NCBI RefSeq assembly: GCF_902459645.1
Contig: NZ_CABPSK010000002.1
Coordinates: 434,001-498,000 of the forward strand
DNA: 64,000 nt
Direction: 5' to 3'
From: Pandoraea pneumonica
GTDB lineage: Bacteria > Pseudomonadota > Gammaproteobacteria > Burkholderiales > Burkholderiaceae
Shown: piece after piece, positions 17,909 to 26,907 of the stretch
How the letters are laid out: every line of letters starts with the position of its first letter
Position numbering within the stretch: position 1 is the stretch's first letter
Notes under the pieces: generated by a model
Seen by the model: the letters and a program-made list of their open reading frames with translations, nothing else
What the model was told of the DNA's origin: nothing
Database searches by the model: none
Translations under genes and position numbers: made by a program

Positions 17909-18915
17909 GTCGGGTCTCCCTGCGTATCCAGTTTGCTGGGCTCGGCCGCGTCGCCATCGGCGTCGCGACGTTTGCCGCCGAGGCGATACCACAGCGACTC
18001 GCCCACGCCCCACAGGCCGCGATGCATGAACAGGCTCACGGCGATAAGCAGCAGACCGAGCAGCAGCAGCCAGCGCGGCCAGAGCGTCGAGAGCCAATCG
18101 GCGGCCAACACGTAGAACGCTGCGCCGAGTACCGATGCGAACAGGTTGCCCGTGCCGCCGATGACCGTCATCACCAGAATCATCTCGCTCGTGTGGTACT
18201 CGATGTTCGAGAGCGGCGCGATGCCCGTCATCAGCGCGTGCAGCGCACCGGCCAGTGCCGTGACCGCACCCGAGATCGCAAACGCCACGAGCTTGAAGGT
18301 TTTCACGTGATAGCCGATCGCCGCCGCACGCGTCTCGTTGTCGCGAATGGCGAGCAACGTGCGCCCGAACACCGAGTCGGCCACGCGAAGCAGCACGGCA
18401 AACACGATCAAAAAGATGACCGCAACGAAGGTGTAGTACTGCCACGGCGTCGTCAGCGGAATCAGCGTCTGATCGCCGACAGTGAGCGACTTACGCGGGA
18501 TGTCGAGCAGACCGTTGTCGCCACCGGTCCAGTCGGTCGCCGTATAGGCGACGAAGTAGAACATTTGCGCGCAAGCCAGCGTGAGCATCACGAAATAGGT
18601 GCCCTTCTGCCGGATGGCAAAACTGCCGACCACCGCCGCGATCAACGCACCGAGCACGATGGCCGCGATGACGGCCACCGGCATCGGCAGCGACGTGCGC
18701 GTGAGCAAAATGCCCAGTGTGTAACTGCCGAGGCCGAAGAAGATGCCCTGACCGAACGACAGCAGCCCCGTGTAGCCAAGCAGCAAATTGCAGCCCAGCA
18801 CCGCGAGCGCGTAGACGAGCACTTCGGTGGCGAGCGTGCCCGACGAGAGTGTCGCGGGCAGAATCAGCGTGACGGCCGCCGCCAGCAGCCAAAAACGGTA
18901 ACGTGCCAACATCAT
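17905..18915 (-). CDS. ABC transporter permease, LivM family
   Basis: This permease is about 336 residues long with multiple hydrophobic segments and the LivM signature GYTGLLSFGQGIFFGLGSYT. The EAA-like loop region includes RVADSVFGRTLLAIRDNETR. Two adjacent ATG codons (18915, 18912) can start it; the first overlaps the stop of the upstream permease. A longer in-frame reading upstream overlaps livH-type coding sequence and is not credible. With the LivH-type protein it forms the membrane channel. Confidence 0.92.
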   Translation of the reverse strand: MMLARYRFWLLAAAVTLILPATLSSGTLATEVLVYALAVLGCNLLLGYTGLLSFGQGIFFGLGSYTLGILLTRTSLPMPVAVIAAIVLGALIAAVVGSFAIRQKGTYFVMLTLACAQMFYFVAYTATDWTGGDNGLLDIPRKSLTVGDQTLIPLTTPWQYYTFVAVIFLIVFAVLLRVADSVFGRTLLAIRDNETRAAAIGYHVKTFKLVAFAISGAVTALAGALHALMTGIAPLSNIEYHTSEMILVMTVIGGTGNLFASVLGAAFYVLAADWLSTLWPRWLLLLGLLLIAVSLFMHRGLWGVGESLWYRLGGKRRDADGDAAEPSKLDTQGDPT

Positions 18916-19769
18916 CCCCTCCCGAGCAGGCCGTGCGGGCGCATGAGCAACACCGCCGCCATCGCCACATAGATCATCAGGCGCGCGCCTTCCGGCCAGA
19001 TCGTGCTCATCAAGCTCTGCACGATACCGATCACTAGGCCGCCGACCAGCGCGCCGGCGAAGCTGCCCATGCCGCCGATCACCACGACGACGAACGCAAT
19101 GCCTAACGCCTCGATGCCCATGAAGGGCTCGACGCCACGCACCGGCGCCGCCAGCACGCCAGCGAGTGCCGCCGTGCCCGCACCGAGCGCAAACGCGAGA
19201 CTGAACACGCGGAACACGTTGATGCCGAGCAACGACACCATCTCCGACGACTCGCTGCCCGCGCGCACTGCGCTGCCCAGGCGGGTGCCTTCGAGCAGCC
19301 ACCAGAGCACGGCGGCGAAGACGGCAGTGAAGCCGATCAGGAAGAGCCGGTATTTCGGATAAATGAAGCTGCCCCACATCACCACGCCGTCCAACGCGGC
19401 CGGTACGGGGACGTTGTCGCCGAGCGGACCCCACACAATGATGACGAGTTCCTGCACGACGAGCGCAAGCCCGACCGTCACGAGAATGTGAAATTCATGC
19501 GGCTTTTCGTAGATGTGCGAGAGCAGAACTTTTTCGGCAATCCACGCGACGGCACCCACGACGATGGGGCAGACGATCAGTGCGAGCCAGAACGACATAC
19601 CCCATTGCATCGCCTGAAAGCAGAAGTAAGCGCCGAGCAGATAGAAGGCACCGTGCGCGAAGTTCACGAAGCGCAACAGGCCGAAGATGATCGATAACCC
19701 GACGGCGAGCAGGAAGTACAGCATGCCAATGCCGACGCCGTTGATGACTTGCAGCAAATAAACGTTCAT
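18912..19769 (-). CDS. ABC transporter permease, LivH family
   Basis: The 285-residue permease begins MNVYLLQVINGVGIGMLYFL and contains GLSIIFGLLRFVNFAHGAFY, the typical LivH entry motif, with about eight membrane segments. I chose the ATG at 19769 because the in-frame extension upstream is Arg/Ser-rich and out of character. A 133-bp gap containing inverted repeats separates it from the binding-protein gene, which may allow the binding protein to be made in excess. Confidence 0.92.
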   Translation of the reverse strand: MNVYLLQVINGVGIGMLYFLLAVGLSIIFGLLRFVNFAHGAFYLLGAYFCFQAMQWGMSFWLALIVCPIVVGAVAWIAEKVLLSHIYEKPHEFHILVTVGLALVVQELVIIVWGPLGDNVPVPAALDGVVMWGSFIYPKYRLFLIGFTAVFAAVLWWLLEGTRLGSAVRAGSESSEMVSLLGINVFRVFSLAFALGAGTAALAGVLAAPVRGVEPFMGIEALGIAFVVVVIGGMGSFAGALVGGLVIGIVQSLMSTIWPEGARLMIYVAMAAVLLMRPHGLLGRG

Positions 19770-19798
19770 GCGCGTCCCGAAGAGCTTGAGTGGACGTG

Positions 19799-19869
19799 GT
19801 CCGCCGCGCGAGCGTACGGTGACGCATCGCGCGGACGACAGAGGCGGGGACAGCGAAACGCGTCCCCGC
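19799..19869 (-). repeat. Intercistronic inverted repeats between binding-protein and permease genes
   Basis: An imperfect GC-rich hairpin (about 19799-19836) is followed by a perfect 8-bp stem GCGGGGAC / GTCCCCGC (19844-19869). Neither is followed by a T-run on the minus strand. Such structures often protect the 3' end of binding-protein mRNA; that role is inferred. Confidence 0.5.
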
Positions 19870-19902
19870 GAACGGCAGCAACTGAGTGCGCGCTGGCGCG
19901 AC

Positions 19903-21141
19903 TCAAGCCATCTTGCACTCGGTCTTGTCGAGCGGCAGGAACGACTTGCCTGCACTCACGATGTCGGCGTAGTCGTCGGCGTTCTTCATCTTCGACTTTG
20001 CCTTGCCCTTGAGCAGGTAGTAATTCTTGAGCACCTGGTGGTCGCCCTTGCGAATCTCTTCCGGCCCGGTGAGCCCGTCGTACTTCATGCCTTCCATCGC
20101 CGCGATCACCGCCTTCGGATCGGCGCTGCCCGCTTTGACCATGGCGTCGAGCATGAGCTTGGTGCAGATGTACGAGCCCGCGAGGCTGTAGTTCGGGTTT
20201 TGCTTGAAGCGGTCTTGCGTGCGCTTGACGAGGTCGAGGTTGAGCGGCGACGCGACCGCATGCCAGTACTGCGCGCCGAAATAGACGCCGTCGCACAAGT
20301 CGGCACCGAGCGTCTCGAACTGTTCCAACCCCGAGGCCCACGCCATCAGGATTACGCAGTTGTTCTTCATGCCGAAGCTCACGGCCTGACGTAGCGTGTC
20401 GGACGATTGCGAACCGAAATTTAGGATGAGCAGCACGTCGGGCTTGGCCGCCGCAGCATTGGTGAGATAGCCCGAGAATTCCTTCTCGGTGAGCGAGTGG
20501 TAGCTATTGCCCACGTGCTCGATGCCCTTCTCTTTGAAGATGTTTTTCGCGGCGGTGAGCAGCCCGTCGCCGAAGACGTATTGCGGCGTGATGGTGTACC
20601 AGCGCTTCGCTTTGGGATGCGCGTCGATGAGCGGACGCACGGTTTGTTCGATGGCGCCGAAGGTGGGCACCGACCAGCGGAAGGTCGCGCTGTTGCAGTC
20701 TTTGCCGGTGATTTCGTCGGCGCCTGCCGTGGTGATGAAAATGCCGCCAGCCTTCTCGGCTTCCTTGCCCATGGCGAGGGCTTCGGACGACAGAATGCCG
20801 CCGGCGAAGAAGCGTGCGCCCTTTTGCTGGGCGATTTCCTGCACACGGCGAATGGCCGTCGCGGGTTTTCCTTCGGTATCGAGTGTGGTGTAGGCGAGCG
20901 GTCGGCCGAGCACTTTGCCGTACTGCTCGACGATGAGCTTCATGCCGAGATCGGCGAACTTGCCGTTGGCGGCAAAGGGGCCCGACATCGGCACCGGACA
21001 CGCCAGTTGAATGGCGCCGGAGGCCTGCGCGAACGCATCGCGGGTGGTGAGTAGGGAGCCAGGCAGAGACGCAGCGGCGGCGAGCTTCAACAGTTCACGA
21101 CGATTCAAGATGGTCTCCAATGAAGGGGAGCAATCGTTCAT
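19903..21141 (-). CDS. ABC transporter substrate-binding protein, LivK/type I periplasmic-binding family
   Basis: This is a ~412-residue periplasmic binding protein with an N-terminal export signal carrying NRRELLKLAAAASLPGSLL, which resembles a twin-arginine leader. The mature part (IQLACPVPMSGPFAANGKFA) is a typical Liv-type ligand-binding domain. The ATG at 21141 lacks a ribosome site. An in-frame TTG at 21108 has GGAGA five bases upstream and would begin at NRRELLK; it may be the true start. Its fold groups with amide, urea and branched-chain amino acid binders. Coupling to an amidase and an MlrC peptidase argues for an amide or peptide ligand rather than leucine. Confidence 0.88.
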   Translation of the reverse strand: MNDCSPSLETILNRRELLKLAAAASLPGSLLTTRDAFAQASGAIQLACPVPMSGPFAANGKFADLGMKLIVEQYGKVLGRPLAYTTLDTEGKPATAIRRVQEIAQQKGARFFAGGILSSEALAMGKEAEKAGGIFITTAGADEITGKDCNSATFRWSVPTFGAIEQTVRPLIDAHPKAKRWYTITPQYVFGDGLLTAAKNIFKEKGIEHVGNSYHSLTEKEFSGYLTNAAAAKPDVLLILNFGSQSSDTLRQAVSFGMKNNCVILMAWASGLEQFETLGADLCDGVYFGAQYWHAVASPLNLDLVKRTQDRFKQNPNYSLAGSYICTKLMLDAMVKAGSADPKAVIAAMEGMKYDGLTGPEEIRKGDHQVLKNYYLLKGKAKSKMKNADDYADIVSAGKSFLPLDKTECKMA

Positions 21142-21233
21142 GGGGTGCAAACGTGCAGCGCGTCACGCTCCGGTCAGGCAGCAACCTGGCAACGACGAAA
21201 TGCGACGTCCGGGGCCTTATCCCTATCGGTCAT

Positions 21234-21249
21234 ATTTATTATGATAAAT
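21234..21249. promoter_or_regulatory. Palindromic candidate operator of the FadR-type regulator
   Basis: ATTTAT-TATG-ATAAAT is a perfect 6-bp inverted repeat in an AT-rich stretch between the divergent transporter operon and the regulator gene. It lies just upstream of a TATAAT box, where a bound protein would block RNA polymerase. Binding by the adjacent regulator is inferred. Confidence 0.55.
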
Positions 21250-21269
21250 AGGATGAATTTGATCGTAGG

Positions 21270-21275
21270 TATAAT
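21270..21275 (+). promoter_or_regulatory. Candidate -10 box (TATAAT) of the FadR-type regulator gene
   Basis: A consensus TATAAT lies 60 bp before the regulator start. At 17-bp spacing the -35 region has no good match and overlaps the palindrome at 21234-21249, so this promoter may be weak or repressor-controlled. Confidence 0.5.
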
Positions 21276-21335
21276 GCTTTTCACTGTCAATCGGGAAAAA
21301 ATATCGCCGAGGCACAGACCCAAACGAGGCGCCAC

Positions 21336-22382
21336 ATGGCATTGGATCCGCAAGCGATGCGAGAACCGTTGGAAATCAAACAACAGAAACGCGGCGATCT
21401 GGTCGCCGAAGCCATCAAGCGTCTGATCACCGAAGGCAACCTCTTGCCCGGCGATCGTCTGCCGCGCGAGATCGAGTTGCAGCAGATGTTCTCGGTGTCG
21501 AAGAGCACGATTCGTGAAGCGCTCAAGTCGCTCGAAGTGCAGGGGCTCATCAAGGTGAGCACGGGGCCGTCGGGCGGCGGCATGGTGGTGGAAGTGCCGC
21601 TCGAGCGCACGTTCCAGTTGATGCAGAACTATCTGTTCTTCAAAGAGGTGAGCATCGACGACATCTATACCGTGCGTCAGTTGCTCGAACCGGAGCTCGC
21701 CGCCGGTGCGGTGCCGCATCTCACCGAGGCCGATTTCGAGGCGCTCGAAAACAATATGACCTGTTGCAGCCCGGCGTCGCACGACCGGCGCGAGCTGCTG
21801 CGTCAGCGTCAGGCCGATGTCGATTTTCACGACATTCTCGCGGCCGCCAATCCGAATAGTTTTCTGCGTTTTACCTGCGAACTCGTCAACGAGATGATTC
21901 GCCAACTGATCGTGTTCGGCAACGAAACACCGCGTAAGGAACACGAGAAGTTCGGCACCGCCAACGTCAATATTCATCGCCAAATTACCGACGCCGCGCG
22001 CGCGGGCGACGCGCAGCGCGTGCGCGAACTCATGCAATTCCACATGCAAGAGGCGCGCACCTATATCAAGCGCATGAACGGGAAGTTGCGCGGGCGGTTG
22101 ATTCTCGATTCGGATATCGCCGACATGCAGCAGCGCGTGCGCTCGCAACTCGGGGCGACGGCACCGGTGAAGACTTCGCGTGCGACGACGAAACGAAGCG
22201 TGGCCGCAGAGCCGGAAGTCGCCGTGGTGAAAGTGCCGCGCAAGACCGCAGCGAAACGTGTGGAGATCGGCGGCGCGAAGGCGGCACCGAAGGCCGCTGT
22301 GAAAGCACCGGCGAAGAAGGCGGTGAAAGCGGCGGGGAAGTCTGAAGTTGCAGCGCGTGCGCCGCGCCGCAAGACGACCTGA
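21336..22382 (+). CDS. FadR/GntR-family regulator with lysine/alanine-rich C-terminal tail
   Basis: The 348-residue product has an N-terminal GntR winged helix (about 18-90; GDRLPREIELQQMFSVSKST, IREALKSLEVQGLIKV). An FCD ligand/metal-binding domain follows (about 105-255; conserved Asp/His in DVDFHDIL, NIHRQI and FHMQEA). Unusually, about 70 extra residues rich in Lys, Ala and Pro follow (KAAPKAAVKAPAKKAVKAAG), like histone H1 or the AlgP/Hc1 tails. FadR-type proteins are normally about 230-260 residues. It is divergent from the LivKHMGF/hydrolase operon and probably represses it until the substrate or a product binds. Confidence 0.88.
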   Translation: MALDPQAMREPLEIKQQKRGDLVAEAIKRLITEGNLLPGDRLPREIELQQMFSVSKSTIREALKSLEVQGLIKVSTGPSGGGMVVEVPLERTFQLMQNYLFFKEVSIDDIYTVRQLLEPELAAGAVPHLTEADFEALENNMTCCSPASHDRRELLRQRQADVDFHDILAAANPNSFLRFTCELVNEMIRQLIVFGNETPRKEHEKFGTANVNIHRQITDAARAGDAQRVRELMQFHMQEARTYIKRMNGKLRGRLILDSDIADMQQRVRSQLGATAPVKTSRATTKRSVAAEPEVAVVKVPRKTAAKRVEIGGAKAAPKAAVKAPAKKAVKAAGKSEVAARAPRRKTT

Positions 22383-22410
22383 TCGACCTGATATCGCGTC
22401 GCGCGCTGCG

Positions 22411-22989
22411 TTAGCGCGCGCCGGTTTCCGCCAGATGAACCGTGAGCCGCGTGAGTGCGCGCACTTGCCGCAACGCCACGCGCAAATCGCACGTTGAAAT
22501 CAAACCGATGCCGCCTTCGTCTTCGCCCAGCGGCTGGCCATCGCGCTCATACACCACGAGCGCCCCAACACCCACCGGGGTGTTGTACAACTCATGCCAC
22601 GAAAACATGACGGTGTATCCGTCGGCCCCTTCGGCGAGCACGTAGGCGCGGGTGAAGTCGCGCGCTTGCGGCAGACGCAGCCGCGCAACGTCGAGGAGTG
22701 CCGTGAGCCGCACGCCTTTGTAGTCGATGGCGCTGCGCACCTTGCGGCCGGACAAACACACGACGTCGAGCGGCCCGGTCAACTGCGTGGGCAGGCGCAT
22801 GAGCGCAGCGAGGTCAAACGAATGCCGCCGATTCACGCAGCCGGAGACCACGACTTCGTGCGAGACGAGCGATGCGATGGCCGGTGGCGGACTCACTAAC
22901 GTGAGCGCTGCACCGTTGGCGGTCAGACGAGAAGCGTCGGAAGCGGCCAGCGGGTTGGCCGCCGGCGCGCGCAAGGATTCGATGGGCAT
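22411..22989 (-). CDS. Molybdopterin-dependent oxidoreductase, sulfite-oxidase-fold domain
   Basis: The 192-residue product (an ATG at 23058 would add 23 residues) is a single oxidoreductase molybdopterin-binding domain. The segment PLDVVCLSGRKVRSAIDYKG carries the conserved Cys expected to ligate molybdenum, and GYTVMFSWHELYNTPVGVGA and LGEDEGGIGLISTCDLR are typical later motifs. No Tat signal, haem domain or dimerisation domain is visible, so it looks cytoplasmic and minimal. It is downstream of and on the same strand as the large BTAD/AAA regulator. Substrate unknown. Confidence 0.78.
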   Translation of the reverse strand: MPIESLRAPAANPLAASDASRLTANGAALTLVSPPPAIASLVSHEVVVSGCVNRRHSFDLAALMRLPTQLTGPLDVVCLSGRKVRSAIDYKGVRLTALLDVARLRLPQARDFTRAYVLAEGADGYTVMFSWHELYNTPVGVGALVVYERDGQPLGEDEGGIGLISTCDLRVALRQVRALTRLTVHLAETGAR

Positions 22990-23148
22990 GTCGGATTCGG
23001 TGTACGGGCTTGGGGGCACCGGTCGCCTCAATATAGCGGCGGCGCCCCGCATGGACATACGAGGCGCCTGATAGCCGCTATTCAGCCCGCCGCAAAGGCC
23101 CGCCAGTGCGTGTCATATGCTCTGGATTGCCAGTAACGGGTGAGAGCA

Positions 23149-26100
23149 TCAACTCCCGCAGCGTGCCGTGCGCCGCTCGGGCAACTGCGCGGAAAGATCG
23201 GCGAGCATGGCGCGCGCTTCCTGCACGTCTGCGAGACTCTCACCGCCTTGCAGCGCGTCGAGGGCTTCACGCAACAGCGCCGCGCTGTCGGCATCTCCCG
23301 GGGCTTTGCCGCCGCCCACGCGTAGCAGGCTCACGGCCGCACGCAGAGTCAGCATCGGCGACGCTTGTGCGCGCGCGATCTGCAACGCATGTTCGAGCCA
23401 AGGGCGCACGGCGTCTTCCGGGTGATGACCGGCACGCAGGAAGTCGCCCTTCTGCCGCAGGAATTCCGCCTGCCAATGCCCATCGTTGCGTCGTGCCGAG
23501 ACATGCGCGCCGCGTTCTGCCGCATGTAGGCCCAGTGCGATATCGCCCGTGCCCGAGCACGCTTCCACCAGCAAGCCGAAGAAGATCCCTTCCACGCCCC
23601 CCATGATTTCGCTCAGACGCCCGACGCTGTCGGTAATGCGCTCCAGCCCGGCCACGTCGCCGCGCGAGGCAAGCGCCCAGCCGCGAATCGTCTGACCGGC
23701 CAGCGCCCAGAGCGCCACACCGGTTTCCGTGGCCACTTCCGTGGCTTCGCTCGCCAAGGCCTCGGCGGAAGCCACCTCACGGCGCAAGCGGCGCAGCATG
23801 GCCGCAAACACCAGCGCAAACGAGAACGAGTAGCGGCGACCCTGCTGACGCCCCATGGCCAGCGCTTCTTCGCTGGCCGCGAGCGAGGCATCGTGCCGCC
23901 CCGTGAACCAGTACGCCCACGACAGGAACGACAGGCCGGTGATCTTGGCATCTTCGCCAAGGCCGGTGTCCGCCGTCTCCGCACGGTAATGCGCGATACC
24001 GGTTTCGAGCGCCGTGACCGCACCGCCGAAGTCGCCCTGACAACACAGGCTGTTGCCCAGCGCGTAATAGGCGTGGGCGAGCAGCGGTGCCGCGTCGGCT
24101 TGTTCTGCGATCAGGATGAGCTTGCGGGCGAGATCGACGCTGCGGTCGAAGTCGCTCCATGAACTCGAGCCGAGCCACAGTCCCCAGTACACCGGGAACA
24201 GCGCGACGTCGTCGCCCATCGGCTGCGCGAGCGCCAGTGCCGTCTCGAAGTTGTGACGCGCGGGCTCGGAACCGTAGCCGTGCAGCGAGACGAGCGGCAC
24301 GCCCATCGCCATGCGTAGTTGCAATTCATGCTGCGCGGTTTGGGTGCTGGTGCCGGTTTGGCGCAACACGTCGAGCGCGCTTTGGTAATGCGCGCAGGCC
24401 TCGCGGAACGCCTGCCGTCCAGTGGCATAACCACCTGCCAGTCGGTAATGCTCGATGGCGGCGTCGGGCTCGTCGGCTTGACGGAAATGCCACGCGAGCA
24501 CTTCGGGTTCGGTCTGAACGATGGCCGGATCGTGCTCGCGCATCGAGAGGGCGATGCGGCGATGCGCGTCCTGCCGACGCTCTTGCGGCTGGGCGTCGTA
24601 GGCGGCCTTATGCAGCAGCGCATGCCGGAATACGTAGCGACCGCTCTCTTGCCGCTGTACCAGAGCGCAGGCCACGAGCGTATCGAGGGCGCGTTCGACG
24701 AGCGCCATGGTTCGCCCACTTGCCGAGGCGAGCATCTCCGCATGAAACTCGGGGCCGAAGCACGAGGCGAAATGGGCGACGGGCTTGGCGCTGCCCGCCG
24801 CGTCGATGCGCGCCATCATCAACTCTTGCAGGCTGGCGGGCATGGGCATGCCGGTGGCATTGCGCCCGCCCTGTTGCGCCGCGGTCGCGCGGGCGAGTTC
24901 TTGCAGAAACAGCGGTACGCCTTCGGCCAGATGCACGATGCGCTCGCGCATGGCGGCAGGCAGTGCCACACGCGGTGTCGCCGCGCGCACGATCGACGCG
25001 GCTGCCCCAGCATCGAGCGGCGCGAGATCGACACGGCGCAACGCCACCGTATGCCGCCACGGCACTTCGAATTCAGGCCGCGCGCAAACCATCAGCAAAC
25101 GGCCCGCCGGTGGGTTCTCCGCCATGAGCGCGAGCAGTTCCTGCGTGGACGGGTCTGCCCAGTGCGCATCGTCGAGCATCAGCACGCCGTCGTCGGGCAG
25201 TAGCGAGGCGAGCAGATGCGGCGCTTCGTCGAGCACCGCTTGCTTCCACGCGTGCGGCGCGGAGATTTCAGCCGGTGACTCGAACAGGTGACGCAAACGC
25301 CGGTGCGCGAGCAGCGCCGGTTGCGGCAATTGCGATGCCTCGGTGGCCGACTGCGTGCGCAACCAGCGCGCGATGGGATGGAACGGGGTGCCGGCACCAT
25401 CCTGCGCGCAGGCCAGATCGATCACGCGCAAGCCGCGTGTTTCGATGAAGTGGCGTGTGAGCGCTGACTTGCCGATACCCGCTTCGCCGATCACGAGCGC
25501 GACAACGCCATGGCCGGCGCTTGCATCGCGCACGCACGCATGGGCGGCGGCGAGTTCGGCCAAGGCCGAGTCGCGACCGAAGAGCATGGCGGCGCGGCGG
25601 CGCGAGCGGCGCTCCGGCGTCGGGTCGGGATTGACGCGAAAGACGGCAATGTTGCGATTGGCGTGGCGCTCGCGCACGCTGCCGTGCGGGGTACTGGCAA
25701 GGGCCACGCCGATCAGACGTTGCGTGGCGTCGCACATCAGCACTTCGCCGGGCTGTGCCATTTCCGCGAGTTGGACGGCGGAGCGCGAGACGCGTCCGCC
25801 CGTGTCTGGGCTGTCGTCGGCAGCGGAACTGATGACGATGCCGGTGTGAACGCCCACACCGATGCTCACGCGCGCGGTGGTGGCTTGCGCACAGCGCATG
25901 GCCGCTTCGACGGCGTGACGTCCGGCGCCTTCGAGCGCGGTCGGGTAGCCGAAGTAGCCGAGCAAACCGCCCGTCGGCGTGCGCAGTGTGTAACCCCACG
26001 ACTGACGCAGAATCGTCTCGCATTGCACCAGCGGCGGACGCAGCACACCCACGAGTTGATCGGGGTCGTCGACGCCGTTCGGCGCAAATTCGACGGCGAC

Positions 26101-26907
26101 CACCGTCACCTGCCGCCGCTCGGGGCCGGTGGCGCGTTGTTCCATGCGCGCGGGGGGTGTTTCCAGCAATTGCGTGAGCGCATCGCCCGGCAACTCACCG
26201 AGTTCGTCTCGCAGGATGTCGCACAAGCGGCGATATTCGTTCTCTGCTTCGTCGCGGCGTCCGGCGCGTAACAACAGTGCTAGCAGACATTGCCAACCCG
26301 ATTCGTCGAAGGGGGCGAGCGAGACGAGTTGGCGCGCATGGGCGAGGGCTTGATCGAGATCGCCCAAGCGCGCATAGCCGTCGGCCAGCAGGCGCTCGCC
26401 GAAAACCCGGCGGCGCTGGTATTCGTCGCGCTGCAATTCGATCCACTGATCGAGATCGGGGGTGTCGCGCACCGACAGACCGTGCAGGAACGGGCCCTGA
26501 TAGAGCGCCACGGCATCGGCCAGTTGTTGGAGATGGGCGGCGAGATCGAGGCCAGTTACGCCATCGAGCGTGCGGCTCGCCTGCGTGATCATGCTCGCGA
26601 AGACGTGGGCGTCGATCCACAACCCGGTCTCGGGGCGCAGGCGCACGACCTGGCGGTCCGACTCGAAGAGTTCGTCGCCGAGGGTGTCGCGCAGATGGAA
26701 GAGCATGCGCTTGAGCTTGTCGCGCCCGCCCTGGCCGTCTTCGTCGGGCCAGAACAGGTCGGCCAGCGCGCCGCGCGTGTGAAAGCCCGGTTGCAGGGCG
26801 AGATAGGCGAGCAGGCCGCGGGCCTTCGTGTACTTCACGGCACACGCCTGTTTGCCTTGTTCGACCCGCATCGGACCGAGCAGGTAGAGCGATCTGGTGG
26901 CTTGCAT
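23149..26907 (-). CDS. Large BTAD-type regulator with degenerate class III cyclase domain and AAA ATPase
   Basis: The protein is about 1252 residues from the ATG at 26907; in-frame ATGs at 26976 and 27078 would add 23 or 57. Residues 5-95 are an OmpR-like winged helix, 96-250 a bacterial transcriptional activation domain (BTAD). Residues 265-425 form a class III nucleotidyl cyclase-like domain (RRQVTVVAVEFA, VSIGVGVHTGIVIS). A signalling ATPase follows, with Walker A GEAGIGKS near 474-481 and Walker B VLMLDDAHWAD, then a long TPR-like helical region. In the cyclase domain the usual first metal Asp reads Glu and the usual GDG reads TGG, so catalysis is doubtful. Its neighbours are a sulfonate-type binding protein upstream and a molybdopterin protein downstream. 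Confidence 0.85.
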   Translation of the reverse strand: MQATRSLYLLGPMRVEQGKQACAVKYTKARGLLAYLALQPGFHTRGALADLFWPDEDGQGGRDKLKRMLFHLRDTLGDELFESDRQVVRLRPETGLWIDAHVFASMITQASRTLDGVTGLDLAAHLQQLADAVALYQGPFLHGLSVRDTPDLDQWIELQRDEYQRRRVFGERLLADGYARLGDLDQALAHARQLVSLAPFDESGWQCLLALLLRAGRRDEAENEYRRLCDILRDELGELPGDALTQLLETPPARMEQRATGPERRQVTVVAVEFAPNGVDDPDQLVGVLRPPLVQCETILRQSWGYTLRTPTGGLLGYFGYPTALEGAGRHAVEAAMRCAQATTARVSIGVGVHTGIVISSAADDSPDTGGRVSRSAVQLAEMAQPGEVLMCDATQRLIGVALASTPHGSVRERHANRNIAVFRVNPDPTPERRSRRRAAMLFGRDSALAELAAAHACVRDASAGHGVVALVIGEAGIGKSALTRHFIETRGLRVIDLACAQDGAGTPFHPIARWLRTQSATEASQLPQPALLAHRRLRHLFESPAEISAPHAWKQAVLDEAPHLLASLLPDDGVLMLDDAHWADPSTQELLALMAENPPAGRLLMVCARPEFEVPWRHTVALRRVDLAPLDAGAAASIVRAATPRVALPAAMRERIVHLAEGVPLFLQELARATAAQQGGRNATGMPMPASLQELMMARIDAAGSAKPVAHFASCFGPEFHAEMLASASGRTMALVERALDTLVACALVQRQESGRYVFRHALLHKAAYDAQPQERRQDAHRRIALSMREHDPAIVQTEPEVLAWHFRQADEPDAAIEHYRLAGGYATGRQAFREACAHYQSALDVLRQTGTSTQTAQHELQLRMAMGVPLVSLHGYGSEPARHNFETALALAQPMGDDVALFPVYWGLWLGSSSWSDFDRSVDLARKLILIAEQADAAPLLAHAYYALGNSLCCQGDFGGAVTALETGIAHYRAETADTGLGEDAKITGLSFLSWAYWFTGRHDASLAASEEALAMGRQQGRRYSFSFALVFAAMLRRLRREVASAEALASEATEVATETGVALWALAGQTIRGWALASRGDVAGLERITDSVGRLSEIMGGVEGIFFGLLVEACSGTGDIALGLHAAERGAHVSARRNDGHWQAEFLRQKGDFLRAGHHPEDAVRPWLEHALQIARAQASPMLTLRAAVSLLRVGGGKAPGDADSAALLREALDALQGGESLADVQEARAMLADLSAQLPERRTARCGS

